A stretch of 64,000 bases of DNA, from NCBI RefSeq assembly GCF_030406665.1, contig NZ_CP129121.1:2356001-2420000 (forward strand). Reading direction: 5' to 3'. A program made the position numbers and the translations under genes. Below, in pieces: positions 54,005-62,907 of the stretch (position 1 is the first letter of the stretch; every line of letters begins with the position of its first letter). Below the pieces are notes generated by a model. That model worked only from the letters and a program-made list of their open reading frames with translations. It was not told the DNA's origin and ran no database searches. The stretch comes from Halomonas halophila (GTDB lineage: Bacteria > Pseudomonadota > Gammaproteobacteria > Pseudomonadales > Halomonadaceae).

Positions 54005-56868
54005 TTCAGCACTTCGACCCCAGCCAGCACGAAAAGGACCTCGGCACGCCGGCCCCCGCCGCCGACGCGGCCCCGGTGAGCCTCGAGATCGACGGCGTCG
54101 AGATCACCGTGCCCGAGGGCACCTCGGTGCTGCGCGCCGCGGCCCTGGCCGATATCAACATTCCCAAGCTGTGCGCCACCGACAGCCTGGAAGCCTTCGG
54201 CTCCTGCCGGCTGTGCGCCGTCCAGGTCGAGGGCAAGCGCGGCACGCCGGCGGCCTGCACCACCCCGGTCGCCGCGGGCATGAAGGTCACCACCCAGAAC
54301 GACCGGCTGGCCAAGCTACGGCGCAACATCATGGAGCTCTACATCTCCGACCACCCGCTGGACTGCCTGACCTGTCCGGCCAACGGCGACTGCGAGCTGC
54401 AGGACATGGCCGGCGCGGTGGGCCTGCGCGAGGTGCGCTACGGCTTCGAAGGCGAGAACCACCTGGCCGCCGAGACCGACCACTCCAACCCCTACTTCAG
54501 CTTCGATCCCAGCAAGTGCATCGTCTGCTCGCGCTGCGTGCGGGCCTGCGAGGAGGTGCAGGGCACCTTCGCGCTGACCATCGACGGCCGCGGCTTCGAC
54601 TCGACGGTGGCCGCCGGCCAGGACGAGGCCTTCATGGACTCCGAGTGCGTGTCCTGCGGCGCCTGCGTCCAGGCCTGCCCGACCTCGACGCTGATGGAGA
54701 AGAGCGTCATCGACGCCGGCCAGCCCGAGCACAGCGTGATCACCACCTGTGCCTACTGCGGGGTCGGCTGCTCCTTCGAGGCCCAGATGAAGGGCGACCA
54801 GCTGGTGCGCATGGTGCCCTACAAGGGCGGCGACGCGAACCACGGCCACTCCTGCGTCAAGGGCCGCTTCGCCTTCGGCTACGCGACCCATCCGGACCGC
54901 ATCACCTCGCCGATGATCCGCGATGCCATCGACCAGCCCTGGCGCCCGGTCGAATGGGACGAGGCGATCTCCTTCGCCGCCAAGCGCCTCACGGCGATCC
55001 AGGACGCGCACGGCCGCGAGAGCATCGGCGGCATCACGTCCTCGCGCTGCACCAACGAGGAAACCTACCTGGTGCAGAAGCTGATCCGCGCGGCCTTCGG
55101 CAACAACAACACCGACACCTGCGCCCGGGTCTGCCACTCGCCCACCGGCTACGGCCTGAAGACCACCCTGGGCGAGTCCGCCGGCACCCAGACCTTCGAC
55201 TCGGTGATGGAAGCCGACGCCATCATCGTGATCGGCGCCAACCCCACCGACGCCCACCCGGTGTTCGGCTCGCTGATGCGAAAGCGCCTGCGCCAGGGCG
55301 CCTCGCTGATCGTCGCCGACCCGCGGCGCATCGACCTGCTCAAGACGCCTCACCTCGAGGATGCCCAGCACCTGCCGCTGCGCCCGGGCACCAACGTGGC
55401 GCTGGTCAACGCCCTGGCCCACGTGGTCGTCACCGAGGGCCTCGAGGATCACGACTTCATCGCCAAGCGCTGCGACACCGAGGCGTATCGCGCCTGGCGT
55501 GATTTCATCAGCGAGGAGCGCCACTCCCCGGAGGCCACCGAGGCGATCACCGGCGTGTCCGCCGAGGCCGTGCGCCACGCCGCGCGCACCTACGCCACCG
55601 CCGGCAACGGCGCCATCTACTACGGCCTGGGCGTCACCGAGCACAGCCAGGGCTCGACCATGGTGATGGGCATCGCCAACCTGGCGCTGGCCACCGGCAA
55701 CATCGGCCGCGAGGGCGTGGGCGTGAACCCGCTGCGCGGCCAGAACAACGTCCAGGGCTCCTGCGACATGGGCTCCTTCCCCCATGAGCTGCCGGGCTAC
55801 CAGCACGTCGCCGACGTCGCGGCGCGCGGCCGCTTCGAGGATGCCTGGGGCGTCAAGCTCGATGACGAGCCGGGCCTGCGCATCCCCAACATGTTCGACG
55901 CCGCCATCGAGGGCAGCTTCAAGGCGCTCTACGTGCAGGGCGAGGACATCGCCCAGTCGGACCCCGACACCCAGCACGTGGAGGCGGCGCTGCGCTCGCT
56001 GGACTGCCTGATCGTCCAGGACATCTTCCTCAACGAGACCGCCAAGTACGCCCACGTGCTGCTGCCGGGCTCGAGCTTCCTGGAGAAGGACGGCACCTTC
56101 ACCAACGCCGAGCGCCGCATCAATCGCGTGCGCAAGGTGATGCCGCCGGTGGCCGGCAAGGCCGACTGGGAGGTCACCGTCGACCTGGCGCGTGCACTCG
56201 GCTACCCGATGGAGTACACGCATCCGTCCGAGATCATGGACGAGATCGCGCGGCTCACGCCGACCTTCTCCGGGGTCAGCTACGACAAGCTCGACGAGCT
56301 CGGCAGCCTGCAGTGGCCGTGCAACGAAGAGCATCCCGAGGGCACCCCGACCATGCACGAGGTGGACTTCCCGATCGGCCGCGGCCGCTTCGCGATCACC
56401 GAGTACGTGGCCACCGAGGAGCGCGCCAATCGCCGCTTCCCGCTGCTGCTGACCACCGGGCGGATCCTGTCCCAGTACAACGTCGGCGCCCAGACCCGGC
56501 GCACCGACAACCAGGTGTGGCATGACGAGGACGTGCTGGAGCTGCACCCCTCCGACGCCGAGGTGCGCGGCATCCAGGACGGCGACTGGCTGGGCATCAC
56601 CAGCCGCTCCGGCCAGACGGTGCTGCGGGCGCGGCTCAGCGAGCGCATGCAGCCGGGCGTGGTCTACACCACCTTCCACCACCCGGGCAGCGGCGCCAAC
56701 GTGATCACCACCAGCAGCTCCGACTGGGCCACCAACTGCCCCGAGTACAAGGTGACCGCGGTGCAGGTCGAGAAGGTCAGCCAGCCGTCGCAGTGGCAGC
56801 GCCGCTTCGATGAGGTCGACCGTCAGCAGCGCGAATACCTGGCCACGGCCAGGGACGCCGCCTCATGA
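54001..56868 (+). CDS. fdsA: NAD-dependent formate dehydrogenase alpha subunit FdsA (Mo-pterin)
   Basis: A 955-residue molybdenum bis-MGD enzyme. N-terminal 2Fe-2S cysteines (CRLCAVQVEGKRGTPAAC, with the preceding Cys in KLCATDS), a HPLDCLTCPANGDCELQ Cys/His site, two ferredoxin clusters (CIVCSRCVRAC and CVSCGACVQACP) and the catalytic-domain 4Fe-4S (CAYCGVGC...) are all present. The molybdenum ligand is a Cys in NTDTCARVCHSPTGYG, not selenocysteine. The complex is soluble and oxidises formate to CO2. Its open frame extends upstream in fdsB; the ATGA start is used. Confidence 0.96.
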   Translation: MIQHFDPSQHEKDLGTPAPAADAAPVSLEIDGVEITVPEGTSVLRAAALADINIPKLCATDSLEAFGSCRLCAVQVEGKRGTPAACTTPVAAGMKVTTQNDRLAKLRRNIMELYISDHPLDCLTCPANGDCELQDMAGAVGLREVRYGFEGENHLAAETDHSNPYFSFDPSKCIVCSRCVRACEEVQGTFALTIDGRGFDSTVAAGQDEAFMDSECVSCGACVQACPTSTLMEKSVIDAGQPEHSVITTCAYCGVGCSFEAQMKGDQLVRMVPYKGGDANHGHSCVKGRFAFGYATHPDRITSPMIRDAIDQPWRPVEWDEAISFAAKRLTAIQDAHGRESIGGITSSRCTNEETYLVQKLIRAAFGNNNTDTCARVCHSPTGYGLKTTLGESAGTQTFDSVMEADAIIVIGANPTDAHPVFGSLMRKRLRQGASLIVADPRRIDLLKTPHLEDAQHLPLRPGTNVALVNALAHVVVTEGLEDHDFIAKRCDTEAYRAWRDFISEERHSPEATEAITGVSAEAVRHAARTYATAGNGAIYYGLGVTEHSQGSTMVMGIANLALATGNIGREGVGVNPLRGQNNVQGSCDMGSFPHELPGYQHVADVAARGRFEDAWGVKLDDEPGLRIPNMFDAAIEGSFKALYVQGEDIAQSDPDTQHVEAALRSLDCLIVQDIFLNETAKYAHVLLPGSSFLEKDGTFTNAERRINRVRKVMPPVAGKADWEVTVDLARALGYPMEYTHPSEIMDEIARLTPTFSGVSYDKLDELGSLQWPCNEEHPEGTPTMHEVDFPIGRGRFAITEYVATEERANRRFPLLLTTGRILSQYNVGAQTRRTDNQVWHDEDVLELHPSDAEVRGIQDGDWLGITSRSGQTVLRARLSERMQPGVVYTTFHHPGSGANVITTSSSDWATNCPEYKVTAVQVEKVSQPSQWQRRFDEVDRQQREYLATARDAAS

Positions 56869-57719
56869 GCCGTCGAGGGACGCCATCGCCCGGCGACGGC
56901 GCCCCTCCCCTGACGCACAGGCGCGTGGAGGTCCACCGCGGTGCGTCGGGCCGGGACGCCGACGCGGTCGACGACGCCCTGGCACTGGAGGTGCCGGTGG
57001 CGCTGGTCTACAACGGCATCTCCCACGCGGTAATGATGGCCAGCCCCGCCGACCTCGAGGAGTTCGCGCTGGGCTTCAGCCTCACCGAGGGCATCCTCTC
57101 ACACCCCCACGAGTGCTACGACCTGGAGGTACACGAGGAGCCCGGCGGGCTGACGGTACAGCTGAGCATCGCCAGCCAGCGGCTGGCGGAGCTCAAGGAG
57201 CGCCGTCGCAGCCTGGCCGGCCGCACCGGCTGCGGTCTGTGCGGCACCGAGGCGCTGGATCAGGCGATCCGCCCGATTCCGCGGGTCCGGGCCCCGGCGC
57301 TCGACGACGACGCCATCCAGCAGGCCCTCGGGGCCCTCGCCGATCACCAGGTGCTGCAGGCGGCCACCGGGGCCACCCATGCCGCCGCCTGGTGCGAGGC
57401 CGACGGCCGCGTGCGGCTGGCGCGCGAGGACGTGGGACGCCACAACGCCCTCGACAAGCTGATCGGCGCCCTGGCCCGGGAGGGCGGCCCCAGCGACGGC
57501 GGCTTCGCCCTGGTCTCGAGTCGCGCCAGCTACGAGATGGTGCACAAGAGCGCCAGCGCCGGCATCGGCGCTCTGGTGGCCGTCTCGGCGGCCACCTCGC
57601 TGGCGGTGGAACAGGCCGAGCAGGCCGGGCTGCTGCTGGTCGGCTTCGCCCGTCCCGGCCGCCATCTGATCTATCATCGCCCCGTCGACGCCTCGTCGGC
57701 GCGGGCCCAAGGTTGTTGA
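56865..57719 (+). CDS. fdhD: Formate dehydrogenase accessory sulfurtransferase FdhD
   Basis: A 284-residue FdhD with the essential CxxC-type cysteines Cys123 and Cys126 in TGCGLCGTEA, and the conserved VGRHNALDKLIG and SSRASYEMVHKSASAGI. FdhD passes sulfur from the cysteine desulfurase to the molybdenum cofactor, needed for formate dehydrogenase activity. It lies between fdsA and fdsD with a four-base overlap, so it is part of the operon (fdsC in some species). Confidence 0.94.
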   Translation: MSRRGTPSPGDGAPPLTHRRVEVHRGASGRDADAVDDALALEVPVALVYNGISHAVMMASPADLEEFALGFSLTEGILSHPHECYDLEVHEEPGGLTVQLSIASQRLAELKERRRSLAGRTGCGLCGTEALDQAIRPIPRVRAPALDDDAIQQALGALADHQVLQAATGATHAAAWCEADGRVRLAREDVGRHNALDKLIGALAREGGPSDGGFALVSSRASYEMVHKSASAGIGALVAVSAATSLAVEQAEQAGLLLVGFARPGRHLIYHRPVDASSARAQGC

Positions 57720-57729
57720 GGAGCAGAGC

Positions 57730-57975
57730 ATGTCGCACGATCAAGGCGAGACCCTGGTGCATATGGTCAATCAGATTGCCACCAACCTGAGCGGCGGCCG
57801 CGAGGAAGCCGAGGCCGTGGAAGGCGTCTGCAGCCACCTGGAGAAGTTCTGGGCCCGAGCCATGAAGCAGCGCATCGTCGCCTGCCTCGACGAGCCCGAC
57901 GCCGGCGGCCTGGAACCGGTGGCCCGCCAGGCCGTGGAGCGGCTGGCCGAGCAACAGGCCCGCAAGGCGGGCTGA
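57730..57975 (+). CDS. fdsD: Formate dehydrogenase delta subunit FdsD
   Basis: An 81-residue protein: MSHDQGETLVHMVNQIATNLSG-type start (key: VHMVNQIATN), then SHLEKFWARAMKQRIVACLD. This short family is the delta subunit of soluble NAD-linked formate dehydrogenases, which helps assembly or stability of the FdsABG core. It ends the operon. Confidence 0.9.
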   Translation: MSHDQGETLVHMVNQIATNLSGGREEAEAVEGVCSHLEKFWARAMKQRIVACLDEPDAGGLEPVARQAVERLAEQQARKAG

Positions 57976-58010
57976 CACGGGTCGCCCCGCTCCGCGGAGC
58001 AGGCACAACG

Positions 58011-58043
58011 CAGAAGGGCCGCCCCAATGGGACGGCCCTTCTG
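58011..58043 (+). terminator. Hairpin terminator of the fds operon
   Basis: CAGAAGGGCC and GGCCCTTCTG form the main stem, extended across a mismatch, with TCTGTTGTTTCC beyond. It lies about 35 bases after fdsD. Confidence 0.8.
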
Positions 58044-58102
58044 TCTGTTGTTTCCTGCCGTTCCTGACTTAGTGCCGGCACCTGCCGCACGTCGGAGACC
58101 CA

Positions 58103-58651
58103 TCAGCTCTGGCTGCGGGGCTCGCCCCACTGCGGCTCGCCGTTCACGACGCGCACCGTCTCGCCCTGGGGGCGCTGGTCCAGCCGGCTGGTGTGCGACT
58201 GGCCGTCATAGCGCCAGCTGACCTCGTAACCGGTGGTCTCCTGGTGGGAATCGGTGACGGTGTGGCAGCGCTGCTCGGTGGTGGAGACGGTCTGGCCGGC
58301 CTCGACCCGCTGCTGAACCTCGCGGCCGGCGAGGCCACCGCCGATGGCACCGGCCACGGTGGCGATCTTCTTGCCGCTGCCGCCGCCGACCTGATTGCCC
58401 AGCAGCCCGCCGACGATGGCGCCGGCCGCCGTGCCGACCACGCTGTGCGGATCGCGGGTCGGCGCCTGGCGCTGCACCACCACGTTCTCGCACACCTCGC
58501 GCGGGGTCTCCACGGTGCGGGTCAGGGGTTCCACGCCGGTGATATCGGCGAACTGGGGCTGACGGCTTTCCTGGACCTGCCAGGCGCCGAAGGCCATGCC
58601 GCCGAGGCCCAGTACCGCCAGGACGCTGCCCACCACGATCGACTTGCTCAT
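58103..58651 (-). CDS. Glycine-zipper envelope protein (17 kDa antigen-like)
   Basis: A 182-residue protein with an N-terminal hydrophobic signal or anchor (about residues 5-23) and a glycine-zipper double helix (GTAAGAIVGGLLGNQVGGGSGKKIATVAGAIGGGLAGREV, about residues 73-112). The rest is a hydrophilic periplasmic tail with a YEVSWRYDG strand. This resembles the Rickettsia 17 kDa surface antigen/SlyB-type family. It is probably an outer-membrane or periplasmic stress protein; a precise role cannot be given. The ATG at 58651 follows GAGAGG. Confidence 0.75.
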   Translation of the reverse strand: MSKSIVVGSVLAVLGLGGMAFGAWQVQESRQPQFADITGVEPLTRTVETPREVCENVVVQRQAPTRDPHSVVGTAAGAIVGGLLGNQVGGGSGKKIATVAGAIGGGLAGREVQQRVEAGQTVSTTEQRCHTVTDSHQETTGYEVSWRYDGQSHTSRLDQRPQGETVRVVNGEPQWGEPRSQS

Positions 58652-58894
58652 GTTCGTTACCTCTCGTCGGGCGCTCGTCACGCCGCTCGCTGGAATCCTG
58701 GAACACTGCTCCAGCGGTTGCGATGGCGGGCGGGGCTTCCCGCCCCGCACCGGTGCCCGACAGTATCGACCGTCCGCGTCTGCGGCTCCAGACCGGTCGA
58801 AGAGGTTTCACACTTGCTGCGCCACCGTCGGCGAGCGGCGACAGCGGGCTGGGTAGCATGCCTGCCATGGCGTCATCGCGACGCAGGTGCCCCC
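58652..58894. other. Gap between the glycine-zipper gene and puuB
   Basis: No gene is supported in these 243 bases. A hairpin GCGGGGC/GCCCCGC around a five-base loop (58730-58748) follows puuB on the minus strand and could end that operon; the remaining sequence should hold the promoter of the glycine-zipper gene. Confidence 0.5.
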
Positions 58895-60187
58895 TCAGAT
58901 GCCCAGGCGATCGCGCGTCTCGTAGTACCAGGCGCCCATGGCCGAAAGCGGCACGCGCAGCATCCGCCCGCCCGGGAACGGCAGGTGCGGCAGTCCGGCG
59001 AAGGCATCGAAGCGCTCCTCGCGTCCGGTCATGGCCTCGGCGATCAGACGACCGGCCAGGTGGGTGCAGGTCACGCCGTGGCCCGAATAGCCCTGGGCGT
59101 AATAGACGTTGTCGTTGATCACGCCGAACTGCGGCAGCCGGTTGAGCGTCATCAGGAAGGTGCCGCTCCAGGCATAGTCGACGCTCACGTCCGCCAGGCC
59201 CGGGAAGGTCTTGAGCATCTTGGGCCGGATCACCGCCTCGATGTCGGCCGGGTCCTGGCCACCGTAATTGACGCCGCCACCGTAGATCAGCCGGTTATCG
59301 GCGGTCAGGCGGAAATAGTCGAGCAGGTAGTTGCAGTCCTCGACCGCCAGGTTATTGGGCAGCAGCGCCCGGGCGCGCGCCTCGTCCAGCGGCTCGGTGG
59401 TGATGATCTGGGTACCGCAGGGCATCGACTTGCCCTCCAGCGCCGGCATGATGCCCTGGTGATAGGCATTGCCGGCCATCACCACGCGCTCGGCGATGAC
59501 CGTGCCGCTGGGTGTGGCCAGGCGCACCGGCTGGCCATGCTCGATGGCCGTCACCGGCGTCTGCTCGTGGATCACGCCGCCCAGGGACTCGATGGCGGCG
59601 GCCTGGCCAAGCACCAGGTTGAGCGGATGGAGGTGCCCGCCGGAGTGATCGACCAGCGCGCCCACATAGCGCTCGGTGCCCACCTCGCGCTTCACGTCTT
59701 GACCGTCGAGCAGTTCCAGCTCGCGATGGCCGTAGCGCTCCCACAGCGCCTTGTGCTCCACCAGCCCCTTCATCTGCTTGGCATTGCAGGCGGCGAAGAG
59801 GTTACCGTCGCGCAGGTCGCAGTCGATGCCGTAGCGCGCGATCCGCTCGCGGATGATGCGATTGCCCTCGAAGGCCATGTCGCCCAGCGCCCGTGCCGTC
59901 CCGTCGCCGTACTTCTCCTCGATGACGTCCATGTCGCGGCTGTAGCTGTTGACGATCTGGCCGCCGTTGCGCCCGGAGGCGCCAAAGCCGACCCGAGCGG
60001 CTTCCAGTACCACCACCTTGAGGCCCTTCTCGGCCAGGTGAAGGGCCGCGGAGATGCCGGAGAAGCCCGCGCCCACCACGCAGACGTCACAGCTCGTTTC
60101 CCCCTCCAGGGCGGGTCGCTCAGGGGCCGAATTGGCGGTGGCGGCGTACCAGGAGCCGACGTGTTCGGTTTCGTTCGAGACGCGCAT
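58895..60187 (-). CDS. puuB: FAD-dependent gamma-glutamylputrescine oxidase PuuB
   Basis: A 430-residue DAO-family flavoprotein. The Rossmann FAD motif is VVGAGFSGISAALHLAEKG, near residues 36-54, and the C-terminal ARGYSGHGVTCTHLAG-type motif (here YAQGYSGHGVTCTHLAGRLIAEA) binds the flavin. This subfamily oxidises gamma-glutamylputrescine to the aldehyde. It is last in the potF-puuA-potF-puuB run. Other DAO-fold oxidases (glycine oxidase type) are the alternative, but context favours PuuB. Confidence 0.87.
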   Translation of the reverse strand: MRVSNETEHVGSWYAATANSAPERPALEGETSCDVCVVGAGFSGISAALHLAEKGLKVVVLEAARVGFGASGRNGGQIVNSYSRDMDVIEEKYGDGTARALGDMAFEGNRIIRERIARYGIDCDLRDGNLFAACNAKQMKGLVEHKALWERYGHRELELLDGQDVKREVGTERYVGALVDHSGGHLHPLNLVLGQAAAIESLGGVIHEQTPVTAIEHGQPVRLATPSGTVIAERVVMAGNAYHQGIMPALEGKSMPCGTQIITTEPLDEARARALLPNNLAVEDCNYLLDYFRLTADNRLIYGGGVNYGGQDPADIEAVIRPKMLKTFPGLADVSVDYAWSGTFLMTLNRLPQFGVINDNVYYAQGYSGHGVTCTHLAGRLIAEAMTGREERFDAFAGLPHLPFPGGRMLRVPLSAMGAWYYETRDRLGI

Positions 60188-60228
60188 AGAGCCTCCAGAT
60201 GGTTATTTTATTTAACACACTGGAGCCA

Positions 60229-60258
60229 ATATTACGGCGCAATCGCGTAAAATTCCAA
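60229..60258 (-). promoter_or_regulatory. Candidate internal promoter of puuB
   Basis: On the minus strand TTGGAA and TAATAT are 18 bases apart, about 45 bases before the puuB ATG, in an AT-rich 166-base gap. It would let puuB be expressed apart from the upstream potF gene. Confidence 0.45.
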
Positions 60259-60305
60259 TCACAAGCCATGCTTTTCTTTCCACCTGACCCTCTAGAATGC
60301 AAGAA

Positions 60306-60326
60306 GGCGCCGGCATGACCGGCGCC
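60306..60326 (-). terminator. Hairpin after the second potF-like gene
   Basis: GGCGCCGG and CCGGCGCC around a five-base loop follow the potF-like stop; the minus strand then reads TTCTTGC. Probably a partial terminator before puuB. Confidence 0.6.
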
Positions 60327-60353
60327 TGGACGCACACGAGGGACGCCACGACG

Positions 60354-61427
60354 TCAGCGGCTGCGGGCATCGCTCCACAGCTGCTGAAGCAGTTGCAGCT
60401 GCTCGCCGCTCACCGAGGGAGTGAAGGACAGGTGCTGTCGCGTCTCGGCCGCGGGCATGACCGGTGGCTCGCGCAAGGCCGGATCCACCAGAGGCAGCGC
60501 CGCCTCGTTGGGTGTGGTGTAGAAGTTGTGGTTGGACAGGCGAGCCGCCACCTCGGGGCGCAGCAGATACTCGATGAAGGCCCTGGCCGCATGAGGGTTG
60601 GGGGCATGCGCCGGCACGGCCATCACGTCCACCCATCGCTGGGAGCCCTCTTCGGGCACGAAGAAGCCGAGATGGCCATAGAGCTCGGGATCCGCCGCAC
60701 GCTTGGCCGCGACATCGCCGTTATAGGCAACGCCGGCATGGATCACGCCGGAGGCCACCTGCTCGATGGCCGCCGTCGCATCGACGAAGCCGACGAAGTT
60801 GTCCCGTCGGCGGGTCTCGATCAGGCCATGTGCCGCCGCCACCCAGGGCGCCTCGCCCACGCAGTCGAAGCCCGCCCCCTGGAAAGCGCAGAGGGTGCCG
60901 AAGGTAAACTGGGCGTCGCCCTTGAGCAGGGCGAAGGGATAGGCGTCGTTGACCTCCGGATCATAGAGCAGCGACCAGCTGGGCGCGGGGTCGGGGAAGG
61001 TCTCGGCGTTGTAGACCACCCCCGTCACCCCCCACTGATAAGGCACGGTGAAGCGCCCTTCGGGGTCGAAAGACGGGGTACGGAACTCCTCCAGGATGTT
61101 GTCGCGGCCCTCCAGGGCCTCCCCTTCCGGCACCAGTGGCTGGATGAGGCCGGCATCGATGAGCCGGGGCACGAAATAGTCCGAGGGCACGACCAGGTCA
61201 TACTGGGCATCTCCCCCGGCGGTCAGCTTCGATAACAGCTCGGCATTCGAGTTGTAGTAGTTCTGGACGACCTCGATGCCCGTTTCGGCTTCGAACCCCT
61301 CGATGATCGAGGGCGCCATGTAGTCCGTCCAGTTGAAGAGGCGAAGCTTGCCCTCCTCGGCGACGGCCAGAGGGCCGGCAGCCAGCAGACCGAGGCCGGT
61401 CACGCCGGCCAGAATGAAGTGCCTCAT
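60354..61427 (-). CDS. potF: Polyamine ABC transporter substrate-binding protein, PotF-like (copy 2)
   Basis: A 357-residue periplasmic binding protein of the PotD/PotF family. A signal peptide (about residues 1-23) ends GPLAVAEEG; the substrate-binding core has LFNWTDYMAPSIIEGFEAETG, and DLVVPSDYFVPRLIDAG, QWGVTGVVYN and the WVDVMAVPAHAPNP region. The ATG at 61427 follows AAGGAGG; a Met six codons upstream is possible. Compared with copy 1 (62908) it is clearly divergent, so it may prefer a different polyamine. No permease or ATPase gene is near. Confidence 0.88.
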   Translation of the reverse strand: MRHFILAGVTGLGLLAAGPLAVAEEGKLRLFNWTDYMAPSIIEGFEAETGIEVVQNYYNSNAELLSKLTAGGDAQYDLVVPSDYFVPRLIDAGLIQPLVPEGEALEGRDNILEEFRTPSFDPEGRFTVPYQWGVTGVVYNAETFPDPAPSWSLLYDPEVNDAYPFALLKGDAQFTFGTLCAFQGAGFDCVGEAPWVAAAHGLIETRRRDNFVGFVDATAAIEQVASGVIHAGVAYNGDVAAKRAADPELYGHLGFFVPEEGSQRWVDVMAVPAHAPNPHAARAFIEYLLRPEVAARLSNHNFYTTPNEAALPLVDPALREPPVMPAAETRQHLSFTPSVSGEQLQLLQQLWSDARSR

Positions 61428-61487
61428 GAATCGCCTCCTTGCCATAGGATCGGGCGGGCCTGTCACCCGCCCTTCTTGTGGTAACCC

Positions 61488-62852
61488 CTAGACGCGCAAC
61501 AGCAGATGCTCACGCTCCCAGGAACTGATCACCTGGAAGTATTCCCGATGCTCGGCCCGCTTGACGGCCAGATAGCTGTGGGTGAAACGCTCGCCGAGCA
61601 TCTCGGCCAGCTCGGGGCAGTCATGCAGCAGGTCCAGCGCCGGCCCGATGTCGTCGGGCAGCTTGTGCCCGCCGGCCCAGGCCGAACCCACCACGGCCGG
61701 GCGAGGCTCGAGCTGGTTGAGCATGCCGAGATAGCCGCAGGCCAGCGACGCCGCCATCACCAGGTAGGGATTGGCGTCGGCCCCGGCCAGGCGGTTCTCG
61801 ACGCGAGTCGCCTCGGGCGGCGAGACCGGCACCCGCAGGCCCACGGTGCGGTTGTCGGTGCCCCACTCGACGTTGATCGGCGCCGAGCCGCTGGTCTCGG
61901 TGCGCATCAGCCGGCGGTAGGAGTTGACGTTGGGCGCCATCAGCGGCATCGCCGCCGGCAGGTAGCGCTGCAGGCCGCCGATGAACTGCTGGAACAGCCG
62001 GCTGGGCCTGCCGTCTTCCCCGGCGAACAGGTTGTCGCCCTCGATGCCCACCAGACTCTGGTGCAGGTGCATCGAGCTGCCCGGCTCATTGGCCATCGGC
62101 TTGGCCATGAAGGTCGCGTACATGCCGTGGCGCAGGGCGGTCTCGCGCAGGGTGCGCTTGAACATCACCACCTGGTCGGCCAGCTTCAGCGGGTCGCCGT
62201 GCTGGAAGTTGACCTCCATCTGGCCGGCCCCCTCCTCGTGGATCAGGGTGTCCAGGTCGAGGTCCATGGCATCACAGTAGTCGTACATCTCCTCGAACAG
62301 CGGGTCGAACTCGTTGACCGCATCGATGGAGAACGACTGGCGGCTGCTCTCCTGGCGACCGTTGCGACCCACCGGCGGCTCCAGCGGATAGTCGGAGTCG
62401 GTATTGGTCTTGACCAGGAAGAACTCGACCTCTGGCGCCACCACCGGTTTCCAGCCCCGGTCCTCGTAGAGCGACAGCACCCGCTTGAGCACATGACGCG
62501 GCGACAGTTCCACCGGCTCGCCGGTCAGATAGTAGCAGTCATGGATGATCTGGGCCGTCGCATCGTCTGCCCAGGGGACCATGTAGATGGCGCCGGGGTC
62601 GGGCACCAGCTCCATGTCCCGTTCGGCGGGATTCCAGAAGTGGCTGTCCTCGTCGTCGGGATAGCCACCGGTGACGGTCTGGATGAAGATCGAGTCCGGC
62701 AATCGCGGGCGACCGCCGCCCAGGTACTTGCCGGCGGGCATGATCTTGCCCTTGAGGATACCGGTGAGGTCGGAGACCAGGCATTCGACCTCGGTAATGC
62801 CGCGGGTCTGGAACCAGTCGTTGAAATTGGGGTGTTCCTGACGGTTACTCAT
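61488..62852 (-). CDS. puuA: Gamma-glutamylputrescine synthetase PuuA
   Basis: A 454-residue GS-fold ligase of the PuuA/SpuI type, which joins glutamate to putrescine with ATP. Features: EVECLVSDLTGILKGKIMPA at the N-terminus, the metal-binding PEVEFFLVKTN and GAGQMEVNFQHGDPLKLADQ, ATFMAKPMANEPGSSMHLHQSLV, and the C-terminal PPEATRVENRLAGADANPYLVMA. It sits between two potF-like genes. It is only moderately similar to the GS-like protein at 47711. Confidence 0.9.
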   Translation of the reverse strand: MSNRQEHPNFNDWFQTRGITEVECLVSDLTGILKGKIMPAGKYLGGGRPRLPDSIFIQTVTGGYPDDEDSHFWNPAERDMELVPDPGAIYMVPWADDATAQIIHDCYYLTGEPVELSPRHVLKRVLSLYEDRGWKPVVAPEVEFFLVKTNTDSDYPLEPPVGRNGRQESSRQSFSIDAVNEFDPLFEEMYDYCDAMDLDLDTLIHEEGAGQMEVNFQHGDPLKLADQVVMFKRTLRETALRHGMYATFMAKPMANEPGSSMHLHQSLVGIEGDNLFAGEDGRPSRLFQQFIGGLQRYLPAAMPLMAPNVNSYRRLMRTETSGSAPINVEWGTDNRTVGLRVPVSPPEATRVENRLAGADANPYLVMAASLACGYLGMLNQLEPRPAVVGSAWAGGHKLPDDIGPALDLLHDCPELAEMLGERFTHSYLAVKRAEHREYFQVISSWEREHLLLRV

Positions 62853-62907
62853 GGGGTTTCCTTGCTCTGGAGCTGGGACCCCGGCCACCCGGCCGGGGTC
62901 CGTCGTC

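Noticed and set aside
54316..56682. A 788-codon open frame on the minus strand opposite fdsA
   Set aside because: It mirrors the codon pattern of a confident, motif-rich FdsA; long antisense frames are expected in 70% GC coding DNA. The product is low-complexity (His/Ala/Gly/Val-rich), with no recognisable domain.
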